This document shows, piece by piece, positions 45,095 to 55,341 of a stretch of 64,000 nucleotides of DNA. Position numbers and translations under genes: made by a program. The DNA is from GCA-2746795 sp963747345 (lineage in GTDB: Bacteria; Chloroflexota; Anaerolineae; Promineifilales; Promineifilaceae). The notes under the pieces were generated by a model. That model saw nothing but the letters and a program-made list of their open reading frames with translations, was not told where the DNA came from and searched no databases. The stretch is taken from contig CAVVFA010000036.1 in assembly GCA_963747345.1 (NCBI GenBank), positions 62,001 through 126,000 on the forward strand, written 5' to 3'. Numbering within the stretch: position 1 is the first letter of the stretch; each line of letters starts with the position of its first letter.

Positions 45095-46327
45095 TTACGT
45101 CGCTAAATCACCTTGACCACGTTCTTCTTCATTTTCATCAGGAACGGCCGTTTCTTTCAATAAATACGCCGCTTCCCCCTCCAAAAAAGGAGGTTTGTCC
45201 GTTAATTTACAATAAATATACGAAAAAATCAGACGCATACTTGCCAAAAATGGCGCTGCCAACAAAATACCCAAAATGCCAGCAATCGTAGCCCCAGCAA
45301 TTGCACCCAGAATCACAACCACCGGATGTAAACGCAGCCTGTAGCCAATAATTCTCGGCAACAACACATAATTCTCTGTCTGATAAATGACAGCATAAAT
45401 AACAATAATGATAACAACAAACCAAAACGGGCCAGTAATTTGCCCCAACCAACTTGCGTCATATTGAATGTAACCAATAATCACCGCCGGGATCGCCGCC
45501 AAAATGGGGCCAATTGTAGGAAAGAACTCCATCAAACCGGCAATTACAGCCAATAACAAAGCGCTCGGCAATCCCAATACCATCGTCACCGCAAATACAA
45601 TACCCGCCACAACCAAACACAGCACCAATTGCCCGCGTAAAAAAGCATTCCAAAGCAAGCTCATTTCTTTGCTCAGACGAATCAAGTCACCATGATAATT
45701 TTCCGGTGCCAGGCCTAACATGCCAGCAAATAACTGCTCATAATCCTTTACCAAATAAAATGAAAGGAACAGCACGACAACAACCCAGCCAATCGTAGAC
45801 AAAGAGGCACCCACCACATTGCTGAAAATCGAAATCGTTTGCCCACCCAATCCCTGCACAATATTTAATAAATTACTGCTTAACGTCAAAAATGCCTGAT
45901 CAAGCTCCCACGCATCCAAAGGAATGATAATATCTTCCGTAATGACAATAGGGTTTTGTAATTCCTGAACCAAAACACCTATTTTAAAGATATATGACGG
46001 AAAATTTTTAATAAGAATAGTCACTTGTCCAACGATTGGGGGAATAGCACTAACCGGAATGGCTAACAAAAAAGCAATAATCAACAAGTAAATAATCACT
46101 ATTATTAAAACACGTGGGATTCGCGTTCGTTTGTGAATGCGTCTAACTAACGGCTCCACTAGATAAGCCAGAATCACCGCCATCACAAATGGCGGTAACA
46201 ATCTACGTACTCGGTACAAAATCAACAAGGCAGCAATCACTAAACTAATGACCACAAACCGCTTGTTATTTGCACTCCAACGTGGTGAATCTGAAAAATC
46301 TGGTATCGACATGCTGTTGGAACTCAC
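45095..46327 (-). CDS. AI-2E family transporter (PerM/TqsA-like)
   Basis: Membrane protein of 410 residues with about eight hydrophobic segments. The family hallmarks are present: PFVMAVILAYLVEPLVRRI (residues about 47-65), FLSFYLVKDYEQL (about 185), and the C-terminal PTIGPILAAIPAVIIGYI and LRLHPVVVILGAIAGATIAG. Members export autoinducer-2 in some species but others move sodium or unknown substrates, so the name is by family only. The start region is free of a strong Shine-Dalgarno. Confidence 0.92.
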   Translation of the reverse strand: MSSNSMSIPDFSDSPRWSANNKRFVVISLVIAALLILYRVRRLLPPFVMAVILAYLVEPLVRRIHKRTRIPRVLIIVIIYLLIIAFLLAIPVSAIPPIVGQVTILIKNFPSYIFKIGVLVQELQNPIVITEDIIIPLDAWELDQAFLTLSSNLLNIVQGLGGQTISIFSNVVGASLSTIGWVVVVLFLSFYLVKDYEQLFAGMLGLAPENYHGDLIRLSKEMSLLWNAFLRGQLVLCLVVAGIVFAVTMVLGLPSALLLAVIAGLMEFFPTIGPILAAIPAVIIGYIQYDASWLGQITGPFWFVVIIIVIYAVIYQTENYVLLPRIIGYRLRLHPVVVILGAIAGATIAGILGILLAAPFLASMRLIFSYIYCKLTDKPPFLEGEAAYLLKETAVPDENEEERGQGDLAT

Positions 46328-46369
46328 CTTTAACCGAATGGGGAGCAGATTATACTCTATTCTCTCATG

Positions 46370-46411
46370 AAAAAAGAAAAAGCCCTGGTGAATTGCTTCA
46401 ACCAGGGCTTT
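46370..46411 (-). terminator. Rho-independent terminator of pnp
   Basis: On the minus strand AAAGCCCTGGT (46411-46401) pairs with ACCAGGGCTTT (46389-46379) around an 11-base loop, followed by a T-rich tract (the A-rich run 46370-46380 on the plus strand). It lies 12 bases after the repaired pnp stop, which supports that stop. Confidence 0.9.
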
Positions 46412-46422
46412 GAGTCACACAA

Positions 46423-48665
46423 TTATTTAAGCAACCCGTTTAACGACGTGCCACCACGATTGCCGCCACCACGATTACCACCGCGATTACCGCCACCACG
46501 ATTACCGCCGCCGCCACTACTACTGCCCCACCACCACTACGGGGATTGTCACTAGCGCGGGCTTCTTCTAATGTCCAGCCTTCCAACACAGCTTTGCGAG
46601 AAAGACGAACTTTGCCATCCGGGGTTACATCTGTAACCATCACAACAACTTCATCACCAACCTGAATGGCATCTTCTACTCGTTTAAGATGTTCCGTAGA
46701 AATTTGAGAGATGTGGACAAGACCATCTGTGCCAGGAATGAATTCCACAAAAGCACCGAAGTCGGTGGTACGAACCACTTTCCCGGTATAGATTTGTCCC
46801 GGCTCGGCTTCTTTGGTCATGGCTTCGATGGTGGCTACAGCTGCTTTTGCCTTCGCTCCATCAACACCGGCAATGAAGATGGTGCCGTCTTCCTGAATAT
46901 CCACAGAGATACCGTAAGTTTCTTCCAGACTGCGAATGGTTGCGCCACCTTTGCCAATGACTGCCCCAATTTTATCAGGAGAGATATGAACAGTGAGCAT
47001 ACGCGGGGCGAAGGGGCTCATTTCTGCACGCGGTTCAGAGATAGTAGCCATCATCGAGTCTAAAATCTCTAAACGGCCGACGCGAGCTTGTTCCAATGCC
47101 TGGGCCATCAATTCTTTTGTCAGACCAGCAATTTTGATATCCATCTGCAAAGCGGTGATACCAATAGCGGTACCAGCTACTTTAAAGTCCATGTCACCCA
47201 AATGGTCTTCTAAACCTTGGATGTCTGTGAGGACAGCAAATTTTTCCCCGTCGGAAATGAGACCCATAGCCACACCCGCAACAGGGCGTTTAATCGGTAC
47301 ACCACAATCCATCAGAGCCAATGTTGAAGCACAAACACTGGCTTGGCTGGTAGAACCATTGGAGGAAAGCACCTCAGAAACAACACGAATGGCGTAGGGG
47401 AACTCTTCCACACTCGGAATTACAGGTTTCAGGGCGTTGCCAGCGAGAGCGCCATGCCCAATTTCACGCCGTTTTGGACCACGAAGGAACCATGTTTCGC
47501 CAGTAGAGAATGGCGGGAAGTTGTAGTGGTGCATGTAGCGTTCTGTTTCGATTGGAGACAAACCATCTAATTTCTGAGCTTCACGGGGTGTTCCCAAGGT
47601 TACTAAAGAAAGAACTTGAGTCTGTCCACGGCGGAATAAACCGGAGCCATGAGCACGAGGGCTTAGACCAACTTCTGAAGAAAGCTCACGTATGGTGGTG
47701 TAATTACGGCCATCAGGACGAATACCTTCATACAAAATACGTGAACGAATTGCTTTTTTCAATTCGCTGCCAATGACACCACGAATGGCACTAACATTTG
47801 CAAATTCATCTTCAGCCAAGAAACCATCGACAATTTCTTCACGAAGGTCATCCATGGCGGCGTTGCGATCGTCGCGACCGGTTTGGGTAGCAACGATTTC
47901 GGCAATGCGGTTACCAATACTGGCATTAACGGCCGTTTCCAATTCAGGATATGACTCAGCCAATACAACCTCGCCTTTTTCTTTACCAACAGCAGCACGC
48001 ATCTCTTCTTGCACATCAATCAGAGGCTGTAATGCGGCATGACCAAAGGCCAATGCCTCAACCATTAACGCTTCTGACACCTCATTAGCACCAGCTTCTA
48101 CCATGATGATAGCTTCTCGTGTGGCTGCTAAACGCAGATCCAACGTGCTTTGCTCCATGGCTGCAAAAGTTGGATTGGCTACAAATTCGCCATTGATGTA
48201 GCCCACACGAATCGCGCCAATAGGGCCATTCCAAGGAATATCAGAAATTATGAGAGCAGCACTGGCAGCATTAACCGCCATTACATCTAATTGATTCTCA
48301 CCATCAGAAGAAAAGGTATTGACGATAACCTGGACTTCATTCCGCATTTCATCAGGGAATAATGGGCGCAGAGGGCGGTCAATCAAACGCGAGGTCAATA
48401 TAGATTCTGTTGTCGCGCGACCTTCGCGGCGGAAAAAGCTGCCGGGGATACGTCCAGCTGCATACATTTTTTCTTCGTAGTCCACACTTAAGGGAAAGAA
48501 ATCTAACCCTTCACGGACATTTTTAGACATGGTTGTCGCGGCGAACAGCAAACAATCGCCAACACGAACGGTGACAGCGCCACCGGCCTGTTCTGCTAAT
48601 TTACCAGTTGCAAAGGTAACTTCTTGCCCAGCAACTGTTGTTGTGAATGTTGTTTCTGGTAACAT
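46423..48665 (-). CDS. pnp: Polyribonucleotide nucleotidyltransferase (PNPase) with Gly/Arg/Asn-rich tail (single frameshift)
   Basis: Phosphorolytic 3'-5' exoribonuclease of the RNA-decay machinery, about 747 residues. ATG 48665 follows GGAGG. Two RNase PH domains (SVDYEEKMYAAGRIPGSFFR; FPPFSTGETWFLRGPKRREI; VCASTLALMDCGVPIKRPVA) surround an alpha-helical domain; KH (PDKIGAVIGKGGATIRSLEE) and S1 (GKVVRTTDFGAFVEFIPGTD) domains follow. Near the C-terminus, at about 46527, one G seems to be missing in a G-run. The recorded frame then becomes a nonsense Val/Ala string, while the correct frame gives SSSGGGGNRGGGNRGGNRGG and ends GLLK. Such RGG-like tails can bind RNA. Transcribed after rpsO, the usual bacterial order. 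Confidence 0.95.
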
Positions 48666-48982
48666 GTTGTAATAAACCTCCAAAAAACCTTATACGCTTT
48701 AAGAATTCATCGTTAGATAAACACAAACAGAAAGCAAACAAACCTGCCAAGAAACCTTGCAGGTCAGCAAACAATCTAACAAGTTTACTCTTTCAATTTA
48801 TTCAACAGCACTATAATGTTGAGGCTAAGGGGTTAGGGACTGGGGATTGACTCATACACCCTTTGGTATGGGACAATGCCCAATTCCTAATACTGACCCC
48901 AATATTTTGTTTAGGTTCAGGGAAAACCCAGCCTCAACAAGAAGGGGGCGAACCATTTCGCCCCCAACTCAATTAATATTTT
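48666..48982. other. rpsO-pnp intergenic region
   Basis: About 320 bases. Holds the rpsO terminator (below), an inverted pair GTTGAGGCT/AGCCTCAAC around 48820 and 48930, and an imperfect hairpin CCTGCAAGG/TTGGCAGG (48750-48773, minus strand) followed by T-rich sequence. The latter could be a leader hairpin for pnp, which in enterobacteria is self-regulated by RNase III cleavage of its leader. Confidence 0.5.
48944..48965 (-). terminator. Hairpin after rpsO
   Basis: GGGGGCGAA (48944-48952) and TTCGCCCCC (48957-48965), four-base loop, 18 bases beyond the rpsO stop. Followed on the minus strand by CTTCTTGTTG, a modest T-rich tail; partial read-through into pnp is expected. Confidence 0.75.
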
Positions 48983-49252
48983 TTAACGACGCAAACCCAG
49001 ACGTTTGATAATAACACGATAACGTTCTGGATCTTCCTTGTGCAGGTAAGCCAATAAACGACGACGCTTACCAACTAACATCAACAGGCCCCGACGAGAA
49101 CTTTGATCATGCTTGTTGTCCTTTAGGTGTTCCTGCAACTGCTTAATGCGACGATCAAACATCGCAATTTGCACCTCTGGAGACCCTGTATCTCCTTCGT
49201 GCACACCAAACTCTTTGAAAATTTCGGCTTTTTCTGCCACTGATAACGGCAT
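48983..49252 (-). CDS. rpsO: 30S ribosomal protein S15
   Basis: Primary 16S rRNA-binding protein of the small subunit. The product from ATG 49252, which follows GGAGG, is 89 residues, exactly the family length; the longer open frame upstream (to 49357) is not coding. Hallmarks: FGVHEGDTGSPEVQIAMF, HLKDNKHDQSSRRGLLMLVG, KRRRLLAYLHKEDPERY. Followed by pnp, as in most bacteria. Confidence 0.97.
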   Translation of the reverse strand: MPLSVAEKAEIFKEFGVHEGDTGSPEVQIAMFDRRIKQLQEHLKDNKHDQSSRRGLLMLVGKRRRLLAYLHKEDPERYRVIIKRLGLRR

Positions 49253-49584
49253 GTGAACCTCCACAAAAATTGAATTTAACCTAAGAGCCGTCGTGCCGAA
49301 TAACATCGTACTCTTAAGCCGACTTGGGATTATAACGCAGAGGGGAATCCTTGCCAAAAGTGGTTATATATTGCTCATACAATTTTAGTTGTAACTATCC
49401 AGATATTAGTTTTTTCTCGAGAGAACCCAAGGGTTTTAACTATCGAAACATTGAAACTCTCGAGACTAAACCCTCAGGGTCTGTATAGCTACGATTGGGG
49501 AACAACAGGGAATGTGCTAAGGGGCTTTTGAAATGTTAGGTGATGCATGAGTTCCCCCACGCATCACCTAGCACGCATTATGCT
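49253..49584. other. Intergenic region between malic enzyme and rpsO, with inverted repeats
   Basis: About 330 bases. Near the malic-enzyme stop a 13-bp stem TAGGTGATGCATG (49537-49549) with CACGCATCACCTA (49558-49570) probably terminates that gene. Further on, CTCGAGAG (49416-49423) and CTCTCGAG (49457-49464), each containing the palindrome CTCGAG, form a second possible stem in the region that must contain the rpsO promoter. Confidence 0.6.
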
Positions 49585-52093
49585 TTATGAATTTCGCGTT
49601 TCATAGACGAACTGGCGCACTTTCTCAGCGATGGCGGCCGGGTCGGCTTTGACACGCGACATGCCAGTTTCGTTGGCAGTGCGGGCGACGGCTTCAGCCA
49701 CAGCGGGAGCAACGGAGAAGTCTGTGCCTTTGGGGATGATCCAGTCGGGGCGCAAATTCTTGTCTAAGACCAGATCAGCGATGGCTCGGGCGGCGGCAAC
49801 CTTCATCTCGTCGGTGATGTTACGCACGCGACAGTCCAGCGCCCCCCGGAAGATGCCGGGGAAAGCCAGAGAGTTGTTGACCTGATTTGGGAAGTCGCTG
49901 CGACCGGTGGCGACGATGGCGGCGCCAGCTTCAAGCGCCAGATCAGGCATGATTTCCGGTGTGGGGTTTGCCAAACCAAAGATGAAGGGGTCTTTTGCCA
50001 TGGATCGAACCATTTCTGGTTTGAGCGCACCGGCTGCGGATAGGCCAATGAACACGTCGCGTCCTTTGATGACTTTAGCTAAATCGCCTTTCAATTTTTC
50101 TTGATTGGTGATTTCAGCCATCTCTTTCTTGATCCAGTTCAGGTTCGGGCGGCCTTTGTAGATGGCCCCCGTGCTGTCTAGCAAAATCACATCTTGCAAG
50201 CCCATAGACATGAGCAGTTTGGTAACAGCGATAGCGGACGCGCCTGCCCCGTTGACCACGAAGGAAAGTTCGCTCAGTTTCTTGCCGGTGAGCCGGCAGG
50301 CGTTCATGATACCCGCTAAAACGACAACGGCCGTTCCGTGTTGGTCATCGTGGAAAATCGGGATGTCGGTTTCTTCGCGCAGTTTTTGTTCAATGTAGAA
50401 ACAGCGGGGAGCGCTAATGTCTTCCAGGTTGATGCCGCCGAAGGTGGGTTCCAGCCGCTTCACAATCTCGATGATTTCGTCTGGGTCTTGCGTCACCAGG
50501 CAGATGGGGAAGGCTTCGACACCGGCAAAGGTGTGGAACAGAATCGCTTTCCCTTCCATCACGGGCATAGCCGCCCGTCCGCCGATATTGCCTAGCCCAA
50601 GAACGGCCGTGCCGTCACTGACCACACCGACTAGATTGCCGCGCGGTGTCAGGGCAAACACTTCGGCCGGGTCTTTTTGTATCAAGGCGGCTGGTTCCAT
50701 GGCTTTCGGTACCAGGTAGAACTGCTTTAAGATGTGTTCGTCTTTGACTGGAACTTTGCTGTAGATTTCCAGCAAACCCTGGAAGCGGTCGTGTAAATCT
50801 AATGATTCTTCCGCGACGTTCATCGGCTTGGTGGATTTTGGGCGCACGGGCAGTTGGCCTTCGTAGACGAAACGGCGCACGCGTTCGGCGATTTCGGCTG
50901 GGATGGCCTCTGGACGTTTAGCCATGCCTTCTTTGATAACGGCGGCAGCGACGGCTTGGGCAACGGCGGGGGCCACACCATAGTCGATGACGCGAGGGTA
51001 AATGAAGTCAGCGTGGATCTCGTCGTCGGGAATGACAGCCAGCGATGGCTTCAGCGGCGGCGATGCGGGCTGAAAGCGGGAAGCCAGTAGCACGCACATC
51101 GAGCAGACCACGGAACACACCTGGAAGAACGACCGTTACGTCCATTTGATTAAGATAGCCAGAATGGGCGGTAGCAACGACAGCGGCGCCTGCTTTTCGC
51201 GCTTCTTGCGGTGTGAATTGCAGCGGCGAAGCCAACGTAAACACAATCGGATTTTCTGCCATATTTTTGATTTCGTCACAAATCACACCTTCATAAGGTG
51301 CTAAACCCACAAAGGCATCTGCCCCTTTTAACAGGTCGGCGAGACTGCCTTTTTCTCCATTCGGATTGCTGTTGTGGGCAATTTCCCATTTAGCCCAGTT
51401 CATGTCGAGAGGGCGATAATGGTAGATTGCGCCTTGCCGGTCACTGACGATGACCTCATCCACACCATAAGCGCGCAGAATGGCGGCAGTGCCCAGTCCG
51501 GCTGTGCCTGCGCCATGCACAATGATGCGCATTTCCTTCAGATTTTTGCCCACAACTTTGGCGGCATTGATGAGACCGGCCAAAACACCGATGGCAACAC
51601 CATCCCGATGGTTATTGACCACTGGAATGTAAGATGATTTTTCCAGGCGATTGGAGATAGCGATACCATGAGGTGAGGCGATATCTTCCAGACTGATGGC
51701 GCCAAAGGTTGGGCTTAAATTCAGGATGGTATCGACAAAATCGTCTACGTTATCGACTTTGAGGGCGATGGGCAGTGCATCAACACCGGCAAAGTTTTTC
51801 ATGATGACGGCTTTGCTTTCCAGTACGGGCAAAATGGCGTCTGGGCCAATGTTGCCCATGCCAAAGGCCGACGAGCCGTCGGAGACAATGGCGATGGTAT
51901 TGCCTCGGCAGGTCACATCGAAGGAACGGTTTGGATTCCGGGCGATTTCCAGACACGGCTCGGCTACACCGGGGGTGTAGGCGAGACTGAGCATCGTGCT
52001 GTCGTGCACCTGCACTTTACTACGTACACCAATTAAACCAGCATTTCGCCGACGATAGGCGATGCCTTCACTTTCTACGGGTTTTTCAGACAT
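49585..52093 (-). CDS. Double-module malic enzyme, modules complementary in degenerate motifs (single frameshift)
   Basis: NAD(P)-malic-enzyme-like protein of about 835 residues, twice the usual length for the small bacterial type, which decarboxylates malate to pyruvate. Module A (residues 1-355) retains LAYTPGVAEPCLEIA, VLESKAVIMKNFAGVDALPI and ISLEDIASPHG, but where relatives have HDDQHGT it has VNNHRDGVAIG, losing the metal-binding Asp. Module B (about 400-830) retains NLEDISAPRCF and IPIFHDDQHGTAVVVLAGI, but the YTPGVA region is altered to QFYLVPKAMEPAAL. Thus each module lacks what the other keeps. At about 51041 one extra G shifts frame within the linker (AEAIA to AVIPDDEIHADFIYPRVID); repaired, both modules are in one chain. 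Rossmann motifs are present in both (VHGAGTAGLGTAAI; VNGAGASAIAVTKL). Confidence 0.85.
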
Positions 52094-52427
52094 GATATTC
52101 TCCTAAAGGGGATTGGGGGGACATATAGAGGGATGGGTAAGCATAACAATGTAACCTGACGATATTGAAAAAATATCGAGAAATTCCGGTCTCCCCCGAG
52201 ATGTGTTTCGGATGATGGTTACGCATTTGTATGCCCATAAAAAAAGTTTTTCCACTGTCCAGTTTCTGTCAGAATCAACCAATTGTCATGTGACAGGTGT
52301 CATGTGTGTGTGCGTCATGTGTCACTTGAATTTATGAAGAGATGAGGTAATAAGATGCAGAAAAATGGAAGCTAAAATTAAAAGGATGTGTTTACACACC
52401 CTGCCCCCTCCGCTATAATCCCGCCCC
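52094..52427. other. Divergent region between malic enzyme and tex
   Basis: About 330 bases, AT-rich. Contains a triple octamer array (52285-52321, separate entry) and a likely ribosome-binding region for the malic enzyme (AGGAGA at its right edge). No Shine-Dalgarno of note before tex. Confidence 0.5.
52285..52321. promoter_or_regulatory. Three tandem GTCATGTG octamers
   Basis: GTCATGTG at 52285-52292, 52299-52306 and 52314-52321: repeats on 14- and 15-bp centres, with TGTCATGTGACA at the first unit forming an inverted pair TGTCA/TGACA. Looks like a multi-site operator between divergent genes; the regulator is unknown. Confidence 0.5.
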
Positions 52428-54561
52428 ATGTCACATACAAACCAAATCGCTCAAGAACTATCCATCAAAGCGGCGCAAGTAACGGCCGTTATAGACCTCC
52501 TAGACTCTGGCAATACCATCCCCTTCATTGCCCGCTACCGCAAAGAAGCCACCGGCAGTCTCGATGAAGAGCAACTACGCGACATCCAGGACCGCGTGGG
52601 CAAGCTCCGCGCTCTCGATGACCGGCGCGAAACCATCATCGCCGCCATCACTGAGCAGGAAAAGATGACCCTCGACCTGCATCAGGCCATCCTCGCTGCC
52701 ACCACCCTGACCGAACTCGAAGACCTCTATCAACCTTACAAAACCAAACGGCGCACCCGCGCCACCATCGCCCGTGAAAAAGGCTTGGAACCGCTTGCCA
52801 ACCTGATTCTGGCACAGCCGCGCACCGACAAACCGCTCAACGAACTGGTGCGCCCCTTCCTCACGGCAGAAGCACCCACCGTCGCTGAAGCGCTGGCTGG
52901 CGCTTACGACATCGTGGCCGAAGTGATGAGCGACAATCCCGACGTGCGCCAGCAGGTGCGCGACAAAGCGCTCAAATTCGGCACGCTCCAGGTTGAAAAA
53001 ATCAAGAAAGCGGAAGACGAAAAGGCTGTCTACCACCTGTATTATGAATTCCAAAATCGGGTAGACCGCCTGCGTCCGCATCAAATTTTAGCCATCAACC
53101 GCGGCGAAACCGAGAAGATTTTGCGCGTGAAACTGGATGTGGCGGAAAATGATTGGCTGCTGCCTATGCGCAGCATTTATCGACCTAATTTCCGGCAGTC
53201 GCCGCTGGCTGAAGCGCTGCAATTGTGTATGCAAGATGCGGCACAACGGCTGCTGCTGCCGGCCATCGAGCGAGATGTGCGCCGTGATTTGACCGAGAAA
53301 GCCGAAGCCCACGCCATCAAAGTGTTTGCCGACAATTTGCGTGGCTTACTCAGCCAACCGCCGCTGGCCGACCAGACGATTTTGGCACTCGATCCTGGCT
53401 ATCGCACCGGCTGCAAGCTGGCAGTTATCGATCCCGACGGGCAAGATTTTGGACACGGGCAACATCTACCCCCATCCGCCGCAAAAACAGTGGGCGGAAT
53501 CGCTCAAGAAGTTGACAGCGCTCATCAGTCAGCACCACATTACGCTCATCGCCATTGGCAACGGCACGGCTTCCCGCGAGACGGAACAGTTGGCCGCCGA
53601 ACTGACGCGCCAGCTTGACGGGGTGCATTATTTGATGGTGAATGAAGCGGGAGCCAGTGTTTACAGCGCCAGCAAACTCGCCAAGGCGGAAATGCCTGAT
53701 TTGGATGTGACGATTCGGGGCGCGGTGTCAATTGGGCGGCGGGTGCAAGACCCGTTGGCGGAACTGGTCAAAATCGACCCACAATCGATTGGCGTGGGCA
53801 TGTATCAGCATGATGTAAACCAGACGGCGTTGGCGGCTTCGTTGGATGGCGTGGTGGAGTCGGTGGTAAATCAGGTGGGGGTGGATGTGAATACGGCGTC
53901 GCCAGCGCTGCTGACGTATGTGTCGGGCATTGGTCCCAAGCTGGCGGAGAAAATGGTGGCGTATCGGGATGAAAACGGCCGTTTTCCTAACCGCACCTCC
54001 CTCACCAACGTCAGCGGACTGGGCAGCAAGGCGTTTGAGCAGTGCGCCGGCTTCCTGCGCGTCAATGACAGCGATAACCCGCTGGACGCCAGTGCTATTC
54101 ATCCCGAAAGTTATAAAGTGGCAACGGCCGTTCTCAAACGCGCCAACCTCAAAGCCACCGATTCCCCGGTTGAACGGGAACCCGCCCTCAATGCCTTAAA
54201 GCAAAAACAATCGCTGGCGGAACTGGCAGCCGAACTCAAAACAGGTGTGCCTACCCTCATCGACATTTTCGAGCAGCTCATCCGTCCGGGGCGCGATCCG
54301 CGTGAAGATTTACCTAAACCGCTTTTGCGCAGCGATGTGTTGAGCGTGGACGATCTGGTAACGGGCATGAGACTGACTGGCACGGTGCGCAATGTCATCG
54401 ATTTTGGCGCGTTTGTGGACATCGGCGTCAAGCAAGATGGGCTGCTGCATCGCAGCCAGATGCCGCGTGACGTGCAAGTCAATGTTGGCGATATCATCGA
54501 AGTGAGCATTCTCAGCGTAGAAAAAGAGCGCAACCGCATCAGCCTGGGCTGGCCTGAGTAA
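52428..54561 (+). CDS. tex: Tex-family RNA-binding transcription accessory protein (single frameshift)
   Basis: Nucleic-acid-binding protein of about 711 residues with the architecture of Tex. The N-terminal helical region has IPFIARYRKEATGSLDEEQL, followed by a YqgF-like domain (LADQTILALDPGYRTGCKLA), where at about 53436 one extra base moves the frame and TGKILDTGNIYPHPP continues. Then come HhH motifs (LTYVSGIGPKLAEKMVAYRD; LTNVSGLGSKAFEQCAGFLR) and a C-terminal S1 domain (GMRLTGTVRNVIDFGAFVDI). An AACGGCCGTT copy lies between the HhH motifs and is read as E-N-G-R-F. The stop is immediately followed by the ATG of the Mut7-C gene. Confidence 0.92.
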
Positions 54562-55341
54562 ATGCACACCGCTTTCTTCCGTTTTTACGCAGACCTCAAC
54601 GACTTTCTGCCCCGAGAAAAGCGGCAAGTTAGCTTTGCCTACGAATTTAACAGCGACCAATCAGTGAAGCACCTCATTGAGTCGGCGGGGGTTCCCCATA
54701 CGAATGTCGAGTTGATTTTGGTCAACGGAGAGCCGGTTGACTTTTCATACCGGGTGCAAACTGGCGACCAGGTGAGTGTGTACCCACATTTAACGACACT
54801 GACGCTGCCGGAAAACGCCAGTGGCCGTTTACGCCCTGAGCCGCCATCTCCTGCTCGTTTTGTGCTGGATATTCACCTGGGACAATTGGCCCGCTACCTG
54901 CGCTTGCTCGGCTTTGACACGATTTATCCTGACCTCAGCCATGACGATGCCGACCTGGCTCAAATCGCTCAAAGAGAGAACCGCATCCTGCTCACACGGG
55001 ATAGAGGGCTGCTTATGCGCAGCATTGTGGTACATGGCTATTGTCTGCGCACCAAAAACTCTGAGAAACAGTTAACGGCCGTTCTCCATCGCTACGATCT
55101 CTTCAAAGACATTCAGGAAACACCCCGCTGTCTGCGCTGCAACGGTCTGCTTCAACCCGTCGCCAAAGAGGACATTTTAGAACGTTTGGAACCCAAAACG
55201 AAACAGTTTTTCAACACGTTCCAAATCTGCACCGATTGTGAACAAATCTACTGGGAAGGCTCTCATTATCCTTCTTTGCGAGAATTTATAGATTCCATTC
55301 AAAAACAAGCCCACTCAAATAGCATCGAGGTTAACCCATGA
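54562..55341 (+). CDS. Mut7-C RNase-domain protein with N-terminal ubiquitin-like (MoaD/ThiS-like) domain
   Basis: A 259-residue protein. Residues 1-80 form a beta-grasp domain (FRFYADLNDFLPREKRQVSF; GEPVDFSYRVQTGDQVSVYP), and residues 95-245 match Mut7-C: FVLDIHLGQLARYLRLLGFD, LLTRDRGLLMRSIVVHGYCL, and a zinc ribbon (CLRCNGLL...CTDCEQIYWEGSHY). The family has PIN-like nuclease features, with acidic residues in LDIHLGQLAR and LTRDRGLL. It starts on the base after the tex stop and overlaps the aminotransferase gene by 4 bases (ATGA), so the three are coupled. Confidence 0.88.
   Translation: MHTAFFRFYADLNDFLPREKRQVSFAYEFNSDQSVKHLIESAGVPHTNVELILVNGEPVDFSYRVQTGDQVSVYPHLTTLTLPENASGRLRPEPPSPARFVLDIHLGQLARYLRLLGFDTIYPDLSHDDADLAQIAQRENRILLTRDRGLLMRSIVVHGYCLRTKNSEKQLTAVLHRYDLFKDIQETPRCLRCNGLLQPVAKEDILERLEPKTKQFFNTFQICTDCEQIYWEGSHYPSLREFIDSIQKQAHSNSIEVNP

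Noticed and set aside
49253..49357. N-terminal extension of ribosomal protein S15
   Set aside because: S15 is 89 residues in bacteria and the GGAGG before 49252 marks the start.
49585..52093. Two independent adjacent malic enzyme genes
   Set aside because: The second part has no plausible start, its N-terminal codons continue the first in another frame, and a one-base correction joins them.
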